Source of the DNA: Capitulum mitella
Lineage: Eukaryota > Arthropoda > Thecostraca > Pollicipedomorpha > Pollicipedidae
Reading direction: 5' to 3'
DNA: 64,000 nt
NCBI GenBank assembly: GCA_030062745.1
Contig: CP099853.1
Location: forward strand, 3,286,001 to 3,350,000
Shown here piece after piece: positions 11,648 through 22,674 of the stretch; position 1 is the first letter of the stretch; the number at the start of each line of letters is the position of its first letter. The notes under the pieces were generated by a model. That model worked only from the letters and a program-made list of their open reading frames with translations, was not told where the DNA came from and did no database searches. The position numbers were made by a program, and so were the translations under genes.

Positions 11648-12511
11648 ACTCCGAGTGCCAGATGGTGAGCCGAAACCACTTTGAACAGACACAGGAGCGC
11701 GCACGCTGTCTTCTGGTATGCTTTTCGCCGATGAAATCTCACTGAAAACAGTTGAAAAGTACAATGTTGCTTTGGGCCAGTGCGCCACTGTGGCGCTACT
11801 TGAAATAGGGTGTACAAAATTGCCGGGGCGCCGTGGACAGTTGAAAGTGCTTCTCAGAGACAGAACGGCCAGCAGTGTTTTTTGTGGTGTGCGTTGTGAG
11901 GAGTGAAACGTGTTTGAAAGGAATAAAAACGTACAACAAAGGTTGTGTTTGCGCCACTTTTGCCCCTGCATGGATAAGGTGTTATATTGAAAAACGCGGG
12001 CAAGATGGAGGTGTGAAACCACTTTGGAAAGACAGAACATGAGGTAAGCTTTATTTTGGCACGCATTTTCGTAGGTTTTCCGTTTTCTTTGGCGATGGCA
12101 CATACCAGAGGCATAAGCGTAACCAAGGTTCACAGAGCTCCTCTGTGCAAACTCAAATGCTCATGACGTCATTGGAAACCTACGGGTGCCGTAGGACCGC
12201 TTTTCGATGCAATTAGTCAGAAAAGAATGTCTCGAAAATATTGCACGCCAATACAGTCAAGTCAGTTTTGGTGCAGTTGTATTTCACTGCTGAATTCTGC
12301 GTGGAGACAAGATTTGTATTTAAGACTCCGCTGTGCAAACGCAAATGCTCATGACGTCATTGGAAACCATTGGGTGCCGCAGGACCGCTCTTCGATGCAA
12401 TTGATAGGAAAAGAATGTCTCCAAAACATTGCAGGCCCATACAATATAATATAGTCGATTTTGGCGCAGCTCTTGAATTTTGCGTCGAATTCGAGGCTTT
12501 TTTCAGAAAAG

Positions 12512-12610
12512 TGCAGTGGCGAATTCAAAAGTGGACTGCAAGAAGGTGGTGTCGGGCTATCCCAGGGTGGTTTTGCCACACGTCAAATCGACAAGAGGCT
12601 CAAAGTGCTT
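12512..12610 (+). pseudogene. THAP-like half-domain, copy 1 second diverged unit
   Basis: The frame reads CSGEFKSGLQEGG and then GFATRQIDKRLK. It parallels the unit at 11546, but the metal-binding His region is altered (SDHF to SGEF). The surrounding 11400-11930 and 12390-12690 blocks also resemble one another (shared text caaagtgcttctcaga and tgttgtgagg), so the Helitron leader contains an old internal duplication. The altered zinc ligand suggests this unit is non-functional. Confidence 0.35.
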
Positions 12611-13248
12611 CTCAGAAAAAGAACAGCTGGCAGGCTGTCATTTGGTATGTGTTGTGAGGGGTAAAACGTCCTGGCCGAGGTGTTTCGCGGCCTGCAGGTG
12701 GGCCCGGACCCGGCCATAGCTGGCCATTGTTGAACCTGCGAACAGAGCTCTCGACGCGCGCGGTCGCCGGCGCCGTCCCGGGCCTGGCCGAGGTGGTGCA
12801 CAACCTGCAGACTGGCCCGACCGAGCCATAGCTGATCAGCACAGGGAATCAGCGACATGGGATAATAGACGTAAGAAATGGAGACTGGTGTTGGTATCAC
12901 ATATGGAGACAAGGGAGCTGGGATAACGGCCTGGGACAGAGAACCGCGACAGGGGCCCAGGGAACAAAACTACGGCCATTTAGATGCGTACCCACTGCAG
13001 CGGCGCTCGCAGTCGGCGTATTTGCTGGTGCGTTGCTCAACCTGTCAACAGAGGTCTCGACGCACGCCGATCCGGGCCTGACCGAGGTGGTGCAATAAAA
13101 TACCACCGGAGGTGAAGGATCCTTAGTGGATTATGCATGCGCTGCACCGAGGAATTTCAGACATAACAGTATAAATGACGTTGCTTGGTCACTTTAGCGT
13201 CTGAGCCATCTCGCATGGACACAGCCGTAGCTCGCAGTGCAAGCAGCG

Positions 13249-16200
13249 ATGCCGCGACAGCGCCGAGGTCTGGGTCGTGTGAGGAGAGTGAGAGTGCCGA
13301 CGGAGGCCCCTCCAGTGGTGAGTGGCAATGGTCCTGACCAGAAGCACAGGAACTTTTCTTGATTTGGAGGGAGGGGATCAGTTTTGAGTCTGTTCTTTCC
13401 AGACAAGGCCCATGGCGTTAATGTTTCATTTTAAGAAATTGGGGAGGGGGCTGGGGCCCCCATGCTTCGTTGGCTTCTGGGTTACTTAGCGAAGTTTTCG
13501 ACTGCCAGGGTCATTTCACGTCGCCTTTTAACCCCATGGCTCCCGCGCCTATGTATCCGACTAAAGTTGTCACATATTAGACAGAAAACAGTTTGGGAAG
13601 TCAGATGAGTCCATCCGCTAATGCATGGCCATATTTCAGGTGCCCGAGCGTGTGGATGACCTGGACGTCGCCGGCCACACGTGTGGACCCATGGACGTGG
13701 TCTGCCACCACTGCAACGCGCTGCACTTTGCCGGCGAACGTCGGCGCCGTGGTGGCTTCAGCGAGTGTTGCCAGCAGGGTAAGGTGGCCTTGGAGCCACT
13801 CGGTGCCGCCCCCCAGCTGTTGCAGACGCTGCTGACCGCCGACAACGCCGAGGGTCGGAGCTACCGCGAGAACATCCGCCGTTATAACGGCGCTCTGGCG
13901 ATGGCTTCGTTCGTCGCCGATGTGGAGATTCCTGCCGGTAAGTTTTTTCCCGAAAAATGGCCTACCGTGCTTCAGGTGTTCGCCGCTTTAATCCAACAAC
14001 TGTCTGAGAGCGCGTTTGGGGAAGTGGCCTAAATGACACCACAAATTAGGTTGTGCATCGAGCAGCAGTGTGCACACCGAGTCGAACGTTATCCTTACAG
14101 TTGCGTGTTTTCTTGTGCTTGCAGGAAGGGGGCCGTACTGCTACAAGGTGCACGGCCAAACCTACCACCACCTGGGCGCCCTGCATCCGGATGGCGACGG
14201 CAGGCGGCGGCAGTTCGCCCAGCTCTACGTGGTCGACACGGCCGTCGCCAACGAGGAACGCCTGGGGCGGTTTGATGCCAACCGTTGCGTGGCTCACGTG
14301 CTGGCCGCGCTGGAGCATATGTTGACCGAGTGCAACCCGCACGTGCAGGCCTTTCGTTTCATGAACGACGTTTTGCTGCAGGAGGAGCAGGACGCAGCGG
14401 CTGCCGGTCGCGCCCCGGAGCAGGTACGGCTGTTCTTCCGCCGCGAGCGCCACCAGGACCCGCGACGCTACAACGACCCGGTCGGCAACGAGGTGGCGGC
14501 CGTGTTCGTCGGGCGCGATGGCGCTCCTCCCGTCCGGGACCTGGTAGTGTACCCGCGCGGTAACCGGCTGCAGGTCCTGAACCTGCTGAGCCCGCACGTC
14601 GACCCGCTGACTTACCCGCTGCTCTTTCCACAGGGAGAGTTCGGCTGGCGTTTGCGACAGCCGCACGTCACCGAACGTGCCACCCGGGTGCGTAACACCG
14701 TCACCACCATGGAGCACTATGCGTATCGTCTGTCTGTCCGTCCTGGTTTCAGCGTGCTGCACGCCTCCGGGAAGCTGCTGCAGCAGTTCGCCGTGGACGT
14801 CTACACACGCGTGGAGGCCGGGCGGCTGCAGTACCTGCGCGAGAACCAGGCGCTCTTCCGGGCGGAGATGCTGCAGGGGCTCGCCGACCACCTGCACGGC
14901 GACGGCGCTGGACGACCCGTCGGCCGCCTGGTGGTACTACCGGCCACGTTCGCGGGAGGTCCGCGGGCCATGCAGCAGAGGTACCAGGACGCCATGGCGG
15001 TCGTCGGCAGGTTTGGCCCTCCTGACCTGTTTATCACTTTCACGTGCAACCCTCGCTGGCAGGAACTAACGGACAACCTGGGCCCACAGCAGCGTGTGTG
15101 CGACCGACCGGACCTGGTGGCGCGTGTGTTTCACCTGAAACTGCACGCGCTGCTGGCCGACCTGAACGACGGTCAGCTCCTCGGTCACCCGTCCGCTCTG
15201 TTCTATTCCATAGAGTACCAGAAGCGGTCGCTGCCCCACGCTCACATCCTGGTCATCCTGCAGCACGACGACAAGTACCGGGACCCCGAGGACGTCGACC
15301 GCGTTGTGTGCGCCGAGCTGCCCGACCCGCTGCTGCAGCCGCGTCTCCACGCCGTGGTAAGGGGCCAGATGCTGCACGGTCCGTGCGGTCTGGCCCACCC
15401 CAACTGTCCTTGCATGGTTGACGGTGTGTGCTCCAAGCGTTTTCCCAGGGAGTTTCAGCCGGAGACGCGCATGCTGGCCAACGGGTACCCGCTCTACCGG
15501 AGGCGCGACGACGGCCGCACCGTTCACGTCCGCGGCACCGACCTGGACAACCGCTCCGTGGTGCCCTACAACCCGACGCTGTGCCTCAAGTACGACGCGC
15601 ACATCAACGTGGAGATCCCGTCCGGCATCATTCCGGTGAAGTATATCTACAAGTACGTCACCAAGGGTCACGACTGTGCGCGTGTGCAGCTTAACCGTGT
15701 GCCGGCAGCAGGTCCCGCAGCCGCTGCAATGGACGACGCCCGCCCGCCGCAGCCACCGCAGCAGCAGCAGCCGCCGCCGCCGCCCGGAGCTCCAGCAGCA
15801 GCCGAGGACGCACCGCCGCAGAACCGCAACGAGATCGAGATGTTCCTCAACGCCCGGTACGTGTGCGCTCCGGAGGCGATGTGGCGGCTGTTCGGGTTCG
15901 AGGTGACCCACCAGTCGCACAGTGTTCAGCGTCTCGCCGTTCACCTGCCCGGTCGGCAGCTGGTCTATTTTGCAGAGGGCCAAGAGGCCGGCGCGCTGGA
16001 GCGGGCTCGGCGGCGCGACTCGACGCTGACCGCCTGGTTCCTGCTGAACCAGGAGCGGCCGGAGGCGCGTGAGTATCGGTACGCCGAGGTACCGACTCAC
16101 TTCACGTTCGACAAGACTGCCCACAGGTGGAAGCCGCGACAGCAGCGCGGCGGCAACGTCATCACCCGGCTGGTCTCCGTCAGCGCCGGCGACGCGGAAC

Positions 16201-17150
16201 GCTTCCACCTGCGTCTCCTGCTGCTGCACGTGGCCGGCGCACTGGGCTTCGAGGACCTGCGCACCGTCGACGGTGAGCTGTGTCCCACCTTCCGGGAGGC
16301 GGCGCGCCGCCGCGGCCTGCTCGCCGACGACGGCGAGTGGGACCGGTGTCTGACCGAGGCCTCTCTGTTTCAGATGCCTCGCCAGCTGCGCTTCCTGTTC
16401 GCCATGCTGTGCGTGTATAACGCCGTCAGCGACGCGCAAGCTCTGTTCCAGAACCACGAGCGCGCCCTCACCGAGGACCTGACCCGCCGCTTGGGAGCCG
16501 CAGGCGGCGTGGCGCGCGCGCAGCGTTACGTGCTGGCGGTGCTGCGCGCCAACGACCTGACGGCCGCCGACGTCGGCCTGGACTGGGCGGACGCCGCCGA
16601 TCCGCAGCAGGACCAGCCGGAGTTGATGGACGACGAAGGCGGCGACGGCGAGCAGGCCGCGGACGCAGCTGCGGCCGTCGCCCGTCTGGACACCCTGTCG
16701 GCGGAGCAGCGGCGCGTCGTCGACGGCGTCCTGGTCGACGTCGCCGAGATCAGCGGCGCCGCTCCGGCGGCGCCCCGGTCGCGCGCCACGTTCATGTGTG
16801 CCGCAGCCGGCTGCGGCAAAACGTACGTGTACAACACGCTGATCCGTCTTTTGCGCAGCAGGGGCCAGTCGGTGCTGCCGGTGGCGTGGACGGGCATCGC
16901 CGCCACCCTGCTGGAGGGCGGGCGCACGGTGCACGCCCAATTCAAGCTGCCCATCCCGGTGGTGGAGGACTGCACCTGCTACGTGAGTGCCCGCGGCCCC
17001 CAGGCGGACGCTATCCGGGCTGCCAGCCTGGTGGTCTGGGACGAGATCGCCATGTCGCCGTCTCACGCCCTTGTCGCCGTCTCACGTCTCACGGACAAAT
17101 TTGGTGTCGATCGAAACGCATTGGAAAACTGGTATCAACCACATAAGTGA
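13249..17150 (+). CDS. Helitron Rep/helicase protein, copy 1 (truncated helicase)
   Basis: Helitron Rep/helicase proteins nick and re-join single DNA strands for rolling-circle transposition in the nucleus. Model: exon 1 13249-13317 (starts MPRQRRGLGR, donor GTGAGT), exon 2 13640-13937 (acceptor TTTCAG, donor GTAAGT), exon 3 14125-17150 (acceptor GCTTGCAG). Phases agree at both junctions (0, then 1+2), joining VEIPAG to RGPYCYKVHGQ. Exon 2 has the typical CHHC-ALHFAGER...CC-GKV segment. Rep motifs are DLFITFTCNP (15024 onwards), HUH as PHAHIL (15237-15245), and tyrosines in KYIYKYVTKG (15642, 15648, 15654). A Pro/Gln linker follows at about 15740-15800. The helicase has Walker A AAGCGKT (16803-16823) and Walker B WDEIAM (DE at 17040-17045). 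It then fuses at 17088 into copy 2's leader and stops at 17150. Helicase motifs III-VI are missing, so full activity is unlikely. Confidence 0.9.
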
Positions 17151-17428
17151 ATTATGTGGTTTTGCTCAAAAATGCCGAAAAACGCCTGGAAATGCCCGAA
17201 AATTGCCGAAAAAGTTTCAGCCAATCGTGTTGTCACGTGACCGTAGGTGTCAGCTGACTATCGCCTCGGCTCGGTGGCACGGCGTCCCCTATTTAGCGCG
17301 GTGGAAAGTGGCTCCGAAAGACAAGTGATTTTTCGCCGTCAGTGTCGCGCGCAACGGCATCCGAGGTGCTTTGATAATGTTCACCGTTCAATTGTGCGTG
17401 GAATTCGGGTGTTTTTCTTGCGGAAAAG

Positions 17429-17530
17429 TGCAGTGACCATTTCAAAATTCGACTGACAGAAGGTGGTGTCGGGCTGTCCGAGGGCGGTTTTACCACACGG
17501 GAAATGGTCGGCTACAAGAGGACATATTAA
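17429..17530 (+). pseudogene. THAP-like half-domain, copy 2 first unit
   Basis: Same frame and length as the unit at 11546, with small changes (CSDHFKIRL and GFTTREM), ending at TAA 17528-17530. The frame stays open in both copies despite substitutions, which weakly favours real coding ancestry. A second diverged unit, again with SGEF in place of SDHF, starts at 18204. Confidence 0.35.
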
Positions 17531-18942
17531 ATTCCGAGTGCCAGATGGTGAGCCGAAACCACTTTGAACAGACACAGGAGCACGCACGCTGTCTTCTGGT
17601 ATGCTTTTCGCCGATGAAATCTCACTGAAAACAGTTGAAAAGTACAATGTTGCTTTGGGGCATTGCGCCACTGTGGCGCTACTTGAAATAGGTTGTACAA
17701 AATTGCCGGTGCGCCATGGACAGCTTAAAGTGCTTTTCAGAGACGGAATGGCCAGCAGTGTTTTTTGTGGTGTGCGTTGTGAGGGGTGAAACGTGTTCGA
17801 AAGGAATAAAAACGTACATCAAAGGTTGTGTTTGCGCCACTTTTGCCCCCGCGTGGATAACGTTATATTTGAAAACGCGTACAAGATGGAGTTCTGAAAC
17901 CACTTTGGAAAGACAGAACATGTGGTAAGCTTTATTTTGGTACGCATTTTCGTAGGTTTTCCGTTTTCTTTGGCGATGGCACATACCAGAGGCATAAGCG
18001 TAACCAAGGTTCGTAGAGCTCCTCTGTGCAAACTCGCTCAATGACGTCATTGGAAACCATCGGGTGCCGCAGGACCGCTCTTCGATGCAATTGATTGGAA
18101 AAGAATGTCTCCAAAACATTGCAGGCCCATACAATATCATATAGTCGATTTTGGCGCAGCTGTTGAATTTTGCGTCGAATTCGAGGCTTTTTTTTCAGAA
18201 AAGTGCAGTGGCGAATTCAAAAGTGGACTGCAAGAAGGTGGTGTCGGGCCATCCCAGGGTGGTTTTGCCACACGTCAAATCGACAAGAGGCTCAAAGTGC
18301 TTCTCAGAGAAAGAACAGCTGGCAGGCTGTTATTTGGTATGTGTTGTGAGGGGTAAAACGTCCTGGCCGAGGTGTTTCGCGGCCTGCAGGCGGGCCCGGA
18401 CCCGGCCATAGCTGGCCATTGTTGAACCTGCTAACAGAGCTCTCGACGCGCGCGGTCGCCGGCGCCGTCCCGGGCCTGGCCGAGGTGGTGCACAACCTGC
18501 AGACTGGCCCGACCGAGCCATAGCTGATCAGCACAGGGAATCAGCGACATGGGATAATAGACGTAAGAAATGGAGACTGGTGTTGGCATCACATATGGAG
18601 ACAAGGGAGATATGGGATAACGGCCTGGGACAGAGAACCGCGACAGGGGACCAGGGAACAAAACTACGGCCATTTAGATGCGTACCCACTGCAGCGGCGC
18701 TCGCAGTCGGCGTATTTGCTGGTGCGTTGCTCAACCTGTTAACAGAGGTCTCGACGCACGCCGATCCGGGCCTGACCGAGGTGGTGCAATAAAATACCAC
18801 CGGAGGTGAAGGATCCTTAGTGGACTATGCATGCGCTGCACCGAGGAATTTCAGACATAACAGTATAAATGACGTTGCTTGGTCACTTTAGCGTCTGAGC
18901 CATCTCGCATGGACACAGCCGTAGCTCGCAGTGCAAGCAGCG

Positions 18943-21485
18943 ATGCCGCGACAGCGCCGAGGTCTGGGTCGTGTGAGGAGAGTGAGAGTGCCGACGGAGG
19001 CCCCTCCAGTGGTGAGTGGCAATGGTCCTGACCAGAAGCACAGGAACTTTTCTTGAATTGGAGGGAGGGGATCAGTTTTGAGTCTGTTCTTTCCAGACAA
19101 GGCCCATGGCGTTAATGTTTCATTTTAAGAAATTGGGGAGGGGGCTGGGGCCCCCATGCTTCGTTGGCTTCTGGGTTACTTAACGACGTTTTCGACTGCC
19201 AGGGTCATTTCACGTCGCCTTTTAACCCCATGGCTCCCGCGCCTATGTATCCGACTAAAGTTGTCACATATTAGACAGAAAACAGTTTGGGAAGTCAGAT
19301 GAGTCCATCCGCTAATGCATGGCCATATTTCAGGTGCCCGAGCGTGTGGATGACCTGGACGTCGCCGGCCACACGTGTGGACCCATGGACGTGGCCTGCC
19401 ACCACTGCAACGCGCTGCACTTTGCCGGCGAACGTCGTCGCCGTGGTGGCTTCAGCGAGTGTTGCCAGCAGGGTAAGGTGGCCTTGGAGCCACTCGGTGC
19501 CGCCCCCCAGCTGTTGCAGACGCTGCTGACCGCCGACAACGCCGAGGGTCGGAGCTACCGCGAGAACATCCGCCGTTATAACGGCGCTCTGGCGATGGCT
19601 TCGTTCGTCGCCGATGTGGAGATTCCTGCCGGTAAGTTTTTTCCCGAAAAATGGCCTACCGTGCTTCAGGTGTTCGCCGCTTTAATCCAACAACTGTCTG
19701 AGAGCGCGTTTGGGGAAGTGGCCTAAATGAAACCACAAATTAGGTTGTGCGTCGAGCAGCAGTGTGCACACCGAGTCGAACGTTATCCTTACAGTTGCGT
19801 GTTCTCTTGTGCTTGCAGGAAGGGGGCCGTACTGCTACAAGGTGCACAGCCAAACCTACCACCACCTGGGCGCCCTGCATCCGGATGGCGACGGCAGGCG
19901 GCGGCAGTTCGCCCAGCTCTACGTGGTCGACACGGCCGTCGCCAACGAGGAACGCCTGGGGCGGTTTGATGCCAACCGTTGCGTGGCTCACGTGCTGGCC
20001 GCGCTGGAGCATATGTTGACCGAGTGCAACCCGCACGTGCAGGCGTTTCGTTTCATGAACGACGTTTTGCTGCAGGAGGAGCAGGACGCAGCGGCTGCCG
20101 GTCGCGCCCCGGAGCAGGTACGGCTGTTCTTCCGCCGCGAGCGCCACCAGGACCCGCGACGCTACAACGACCCGGTCGGCAACGAGGTGGCGGCCGTGTT
20201 CGTCGGGCGCGACGGCGCTCCTCCCGTCCGGGACCTGGTAGTGTACCCGCGCGGTAACCGGCTGCAGGTCCTGAACCTGCTGAGCCCGCACGTCGACCCG
20301 CTGACTTACCCGCTGCTCTTTCCACAGGGAGAGTTCGGCTGGCGTTTGCGACAGCCTCACGTCGCCGAACGTGCCACCCGGGTGCGTAACACCGTCACCA
20401 CCATGGAGCACTATGCGTATCGTCTGTCTGTCCGTCCTGGTTTCAGCGTGCTGCACGCCTCCGGGAAGCTGCTGCAGCAGTTCGCCGTGGACGTCTACAC
20501 ACGCGTGGAGGCCGGGCGGCTGCAGTACCTGCGCGAGAACCAGGCGCTCTTCCGGGCGGAGATGCTGCAGGGGCTCGCCGACCACCTGCACGGCGACGGC
20601 GCTGGACGACCCGTCGGCCGCCTGGTGGTACTACCGGCCACGTTCGCGGGAGGTCCGCGGGCCATGCAGCAGAGGTACCAGGACGCCATGGCGGTCGTCG
20701 GCAGGTTTGGCCCTCCTGACCTGTTTATCACTTTCACGTGCAACCCTCGCTGGCAGGAACTAACGGACAACCTGGGCCCACAGCAGCGTGTGTGCGACCG
20801 ACCGGACCTGGTGGCGCGTGTGTTTCACCTGAAACTGCACGCGCTGCTGGCCGACCTGAACGACGGTCAGCTCCTCGGTCACCCGTCCGCTCTGTTCTAT
20901 TCCATAGAGTACCAGAAGCGGTCGCTGCCCCACGCTCACATCCTGGTCATCCTGCAGCACGACGACAAGTACCGGGACCCCGAGGACGTCGACCGCGTTG
21001 TGTGCGCCGAGCTGCCCGACCCGCTGCTGCAGCCGCGTCTCCACGCCGTGGTAAGGGGCCAGATGCTGCACGGTCCGTGCGGTCTGGCCCACCCCAGCTG
21101 TCCTTGCATGGTTGACGGTGTGTGCTCCAAGCGTTTTCCCAGGGAGTTCCAGCCGGAGACGCGCATGCTGGCCAATGGGTACCCGCTCTACCGGAGGCGC
21201 GACGACGACCGCACCGTTCACGTCCGCGGCACCGACCTGGACAACCGCTCCGTGGTGCCCTACAACCCGACGCTGTGCCTCAAGTACGACGCGCACATCA
21301 ACGTGGAGATCCCGTCCGGCATCATTCCGGTGAAGTATATCTACAAGTACGTCACCAAGGGTCACGACTGTGCGCGTGTGCAGCTTAACCGTGTGCCGGC
21401 AGCAGGTCCCGCAGCCGCTGCAGTGGACGACGCCCACCCGCCAAAACCAAAGGCGTACTCGCATTGCCGCGGGGACGCGGCATGA
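18943..21485 (+). CDS. Helitron Rep-domain protein without helicase, copy 2
   Basis: Three exons at the same places as copy 1: 18943-19011, 19334-19631 and 19819-21485, with the same donors, acceptors and phases. The protein keeps the N-terminal Cys/His segment, FITFTCNP, the HUH pair (20931-20939) and the YIYKYVTKG tyrosines. After VDDAHPPKPKAYSHCRG it stops at TGA 21483-21485, inside the 3' terminal hairpin region of the element. It would be a stand-alone Rep nuclease lacking the whole SF1 helicase. Full-length Helitron proteins are usually well over 1,300 residues; this one is about 680. No frameshift or internal stop is seen, so it could be expressed. Whether it can work with a helicase in trans is unknown. 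Confidence 0.85.
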
Positions 21486-21494
21486 CCGCGCTAG
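21466..21494 (+). other. Helitron 3' terminal hairpin and CTAG end
   Basis: GCCGCG, loop GGGA, CGCGGC, then ATGACCGCG and CTAG, immediately followed by host T at 21495. A short GC hairpin about ten bases before CTRR, with T after it, is the standard termination signal of canonical Helitrons. The stop codon of the copy 2 Rep frame lies within this signal. Confidence 0.9.
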
Positions 21495-21949
21495 TCTACT
21501 TTTTATTATGTGGCATGCCGCAGTCAACCTACAGGACGTGTACATACACGGTATCGTGGAGTGGTCAGGCGTTTTGATATCCTTCATAATGTAAGAACAA
21601 ATGAGTCACAGCTTCGGAATTTCAGTGTCCTAACTTCGTGACATTTTAGCCCACGACGTTAGGTGTCACGAAGCTGGGAGTCGCGCGACATTTAGACCTT
21701 GACCTAATTCTACAATACGAGACGGATGACACAGATATGACGCACATCACTATAAACGTCAGGGACATCGTGGCAGATCGCACAGCTCTCCAGTGGAAAC
21801 CGGAGGCGTTAGTGCGACCCAAGGTAATTCTGAGAAGCAAAAAATGGCAGAAGTATGTTTTGGCATACTAATAGCAGGCTAACGCAAAAGGATTTTGACA
21901 GCGGGCACACATAAAAAAACATGCCAAATCGCGTGTCACAAAGTTATGG
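21495..21949. other. Host flank of the Helitron, no gene seen
   Basis: AT-richer sequence with no continuation of the helicase reading frame that was broken at 17088, so copy 2 is not simply a clean insertion into an otherwise intact copy 1. Confidence 0.5.
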
Positions 21950-22674
21950 ATTTCGCAAAGCAACCTCGCATTACCCGATATGTGTTCTCATAGCCAACTA
22001 CATGAACACCAGAAACGGTGTGGAGACATGTTCTCTGATTAATCAGGTCTAAGTAAAGGTATCATGGAATAGATAAAAGTCCGCAGATGCCATTGCATGC
22101 TGGGTGTCCTGCGCAAATGTGAGAGCCAGTTTTGCCATTTTCCATCCGTTTTAGGCCATTCATCGCTGGTTTTGAGGGCGGTGCATTTGACTCATGACAG
22201 TTATTGGTGACCTCACTTCAGGTCAACGGTTGGAGGTCATTGATACTTTGTCTAATAACGAGCACTGGGTGTCTGCAGCATCTAACACTCAAAATGTTAT
22301 ACAGAAATCCGCCGATTTCCGAAAAAAACGACCACGTGTCTTGAAAGTGTGCTTGGTCTGACGTCATTGACTGAATTTTCCCGAAAATCCAAGACAGCAG
22401 ATTTGCTGCGCGTGCCAATATATCCAGTCTTTGACTTTTTTGATACCCTGTTTCCCCAAAAAATTGTAGAGCGCAAAACATTTTTGAACACAGGCCCACT
22501 TGACCTCACCTAGGTAAGACTTACTCAACGTGAGGTCAAAATTGTTACACAAGATGTAAAGAGAATCAAGCGAAAGGCACAAGAAATTTCGTTGCGCTGC
22601 GTTTGTTGGTTTTCTCGCGATCTTTGAAAAGCATCGGGGAGGGGGCCAGCCGACCCCTCCCCACGCGGGGCCGG
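21950..22674 (+). mobile_element. TTAA-2 copy f, old and 5' eroded
   Basis: Collinear but diverged match to TTAA-2: the half-site block around 22201-22240, the text tttccgaaaaaaac (22316-22330), and a right end with C/G tracts reading cggggccggg followed by TTGA in place of TTAA. The left terminus is not recognisable. Divergence is clearly higher than in copies a, c, d and e. Confidence 0.65.

Larger units (their letters stand above)
11213..17088 (+). mobile_element. Helitron copy 1 (Rep plus partial helicase, 3' truncated)
   Basis: The block shared with copy 2 begins exactly at TCACGGAC (11213), consistent with the 5' TC of Helitrons, though the preceding base is G and not the usual A. It contains a promoter-like leader with THAP-like coding scraps, a three-exon Rep/helicase gene, and ends abruptly at 17088 just after helicase motif II, where the 5' TC of copy 2 begins. 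No 3' hairpin or CTRR end belongs to this copy. Nucleotide differences from copy 2 are sparse, so the duplication is recent. A duplicated segment of about 189 bp near 12163-12350 is present here and absent in copy 2. Confidence 0.85.
17089..21494 (+). mobile_element. Helitron copy 2 (Rep only, with intact 3' terminus)
   Basis: Begins TCACGGAC at 17089, directly after the broken helicase of copy 1. It is collinear with copy 1 at offsets of 5876 then 5694 bp up to 21442, inside the Pro-rich linker. The remaining 52 bp are unique to this copy and form a Helitron 3' end: 6-bp stem GCCGCG/CGCGGC (21466-21481), nine bases, CTAG (21491-21494), then T. The element thus looks like a Helitron in which everything between the Rep linker and the 3' end was deleted. 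The base before the 5' TC is C and not A, so its left end was not made by a standard A/T insertion. Confidence 0.85.

Noticed and set aside
15066..17066. Long minus-strand open frames opposite the Helitron gene (up to 666 codons, also at 14046-14897 and 19740-20591)
   Set aside because: They are antisense shadows created by the GC-rich codons of the Rep/helicase gene; the plus strand has the conserved HUH, tyrosine and Walker motifs and matching splice sites.
21495..21600. Continuation of the copy 1 helicase after copy 2 (simple nested Helitron insertion)
   Set aside because: Translation of all frames after the CTAG end shows no helicase motifs III-VI.
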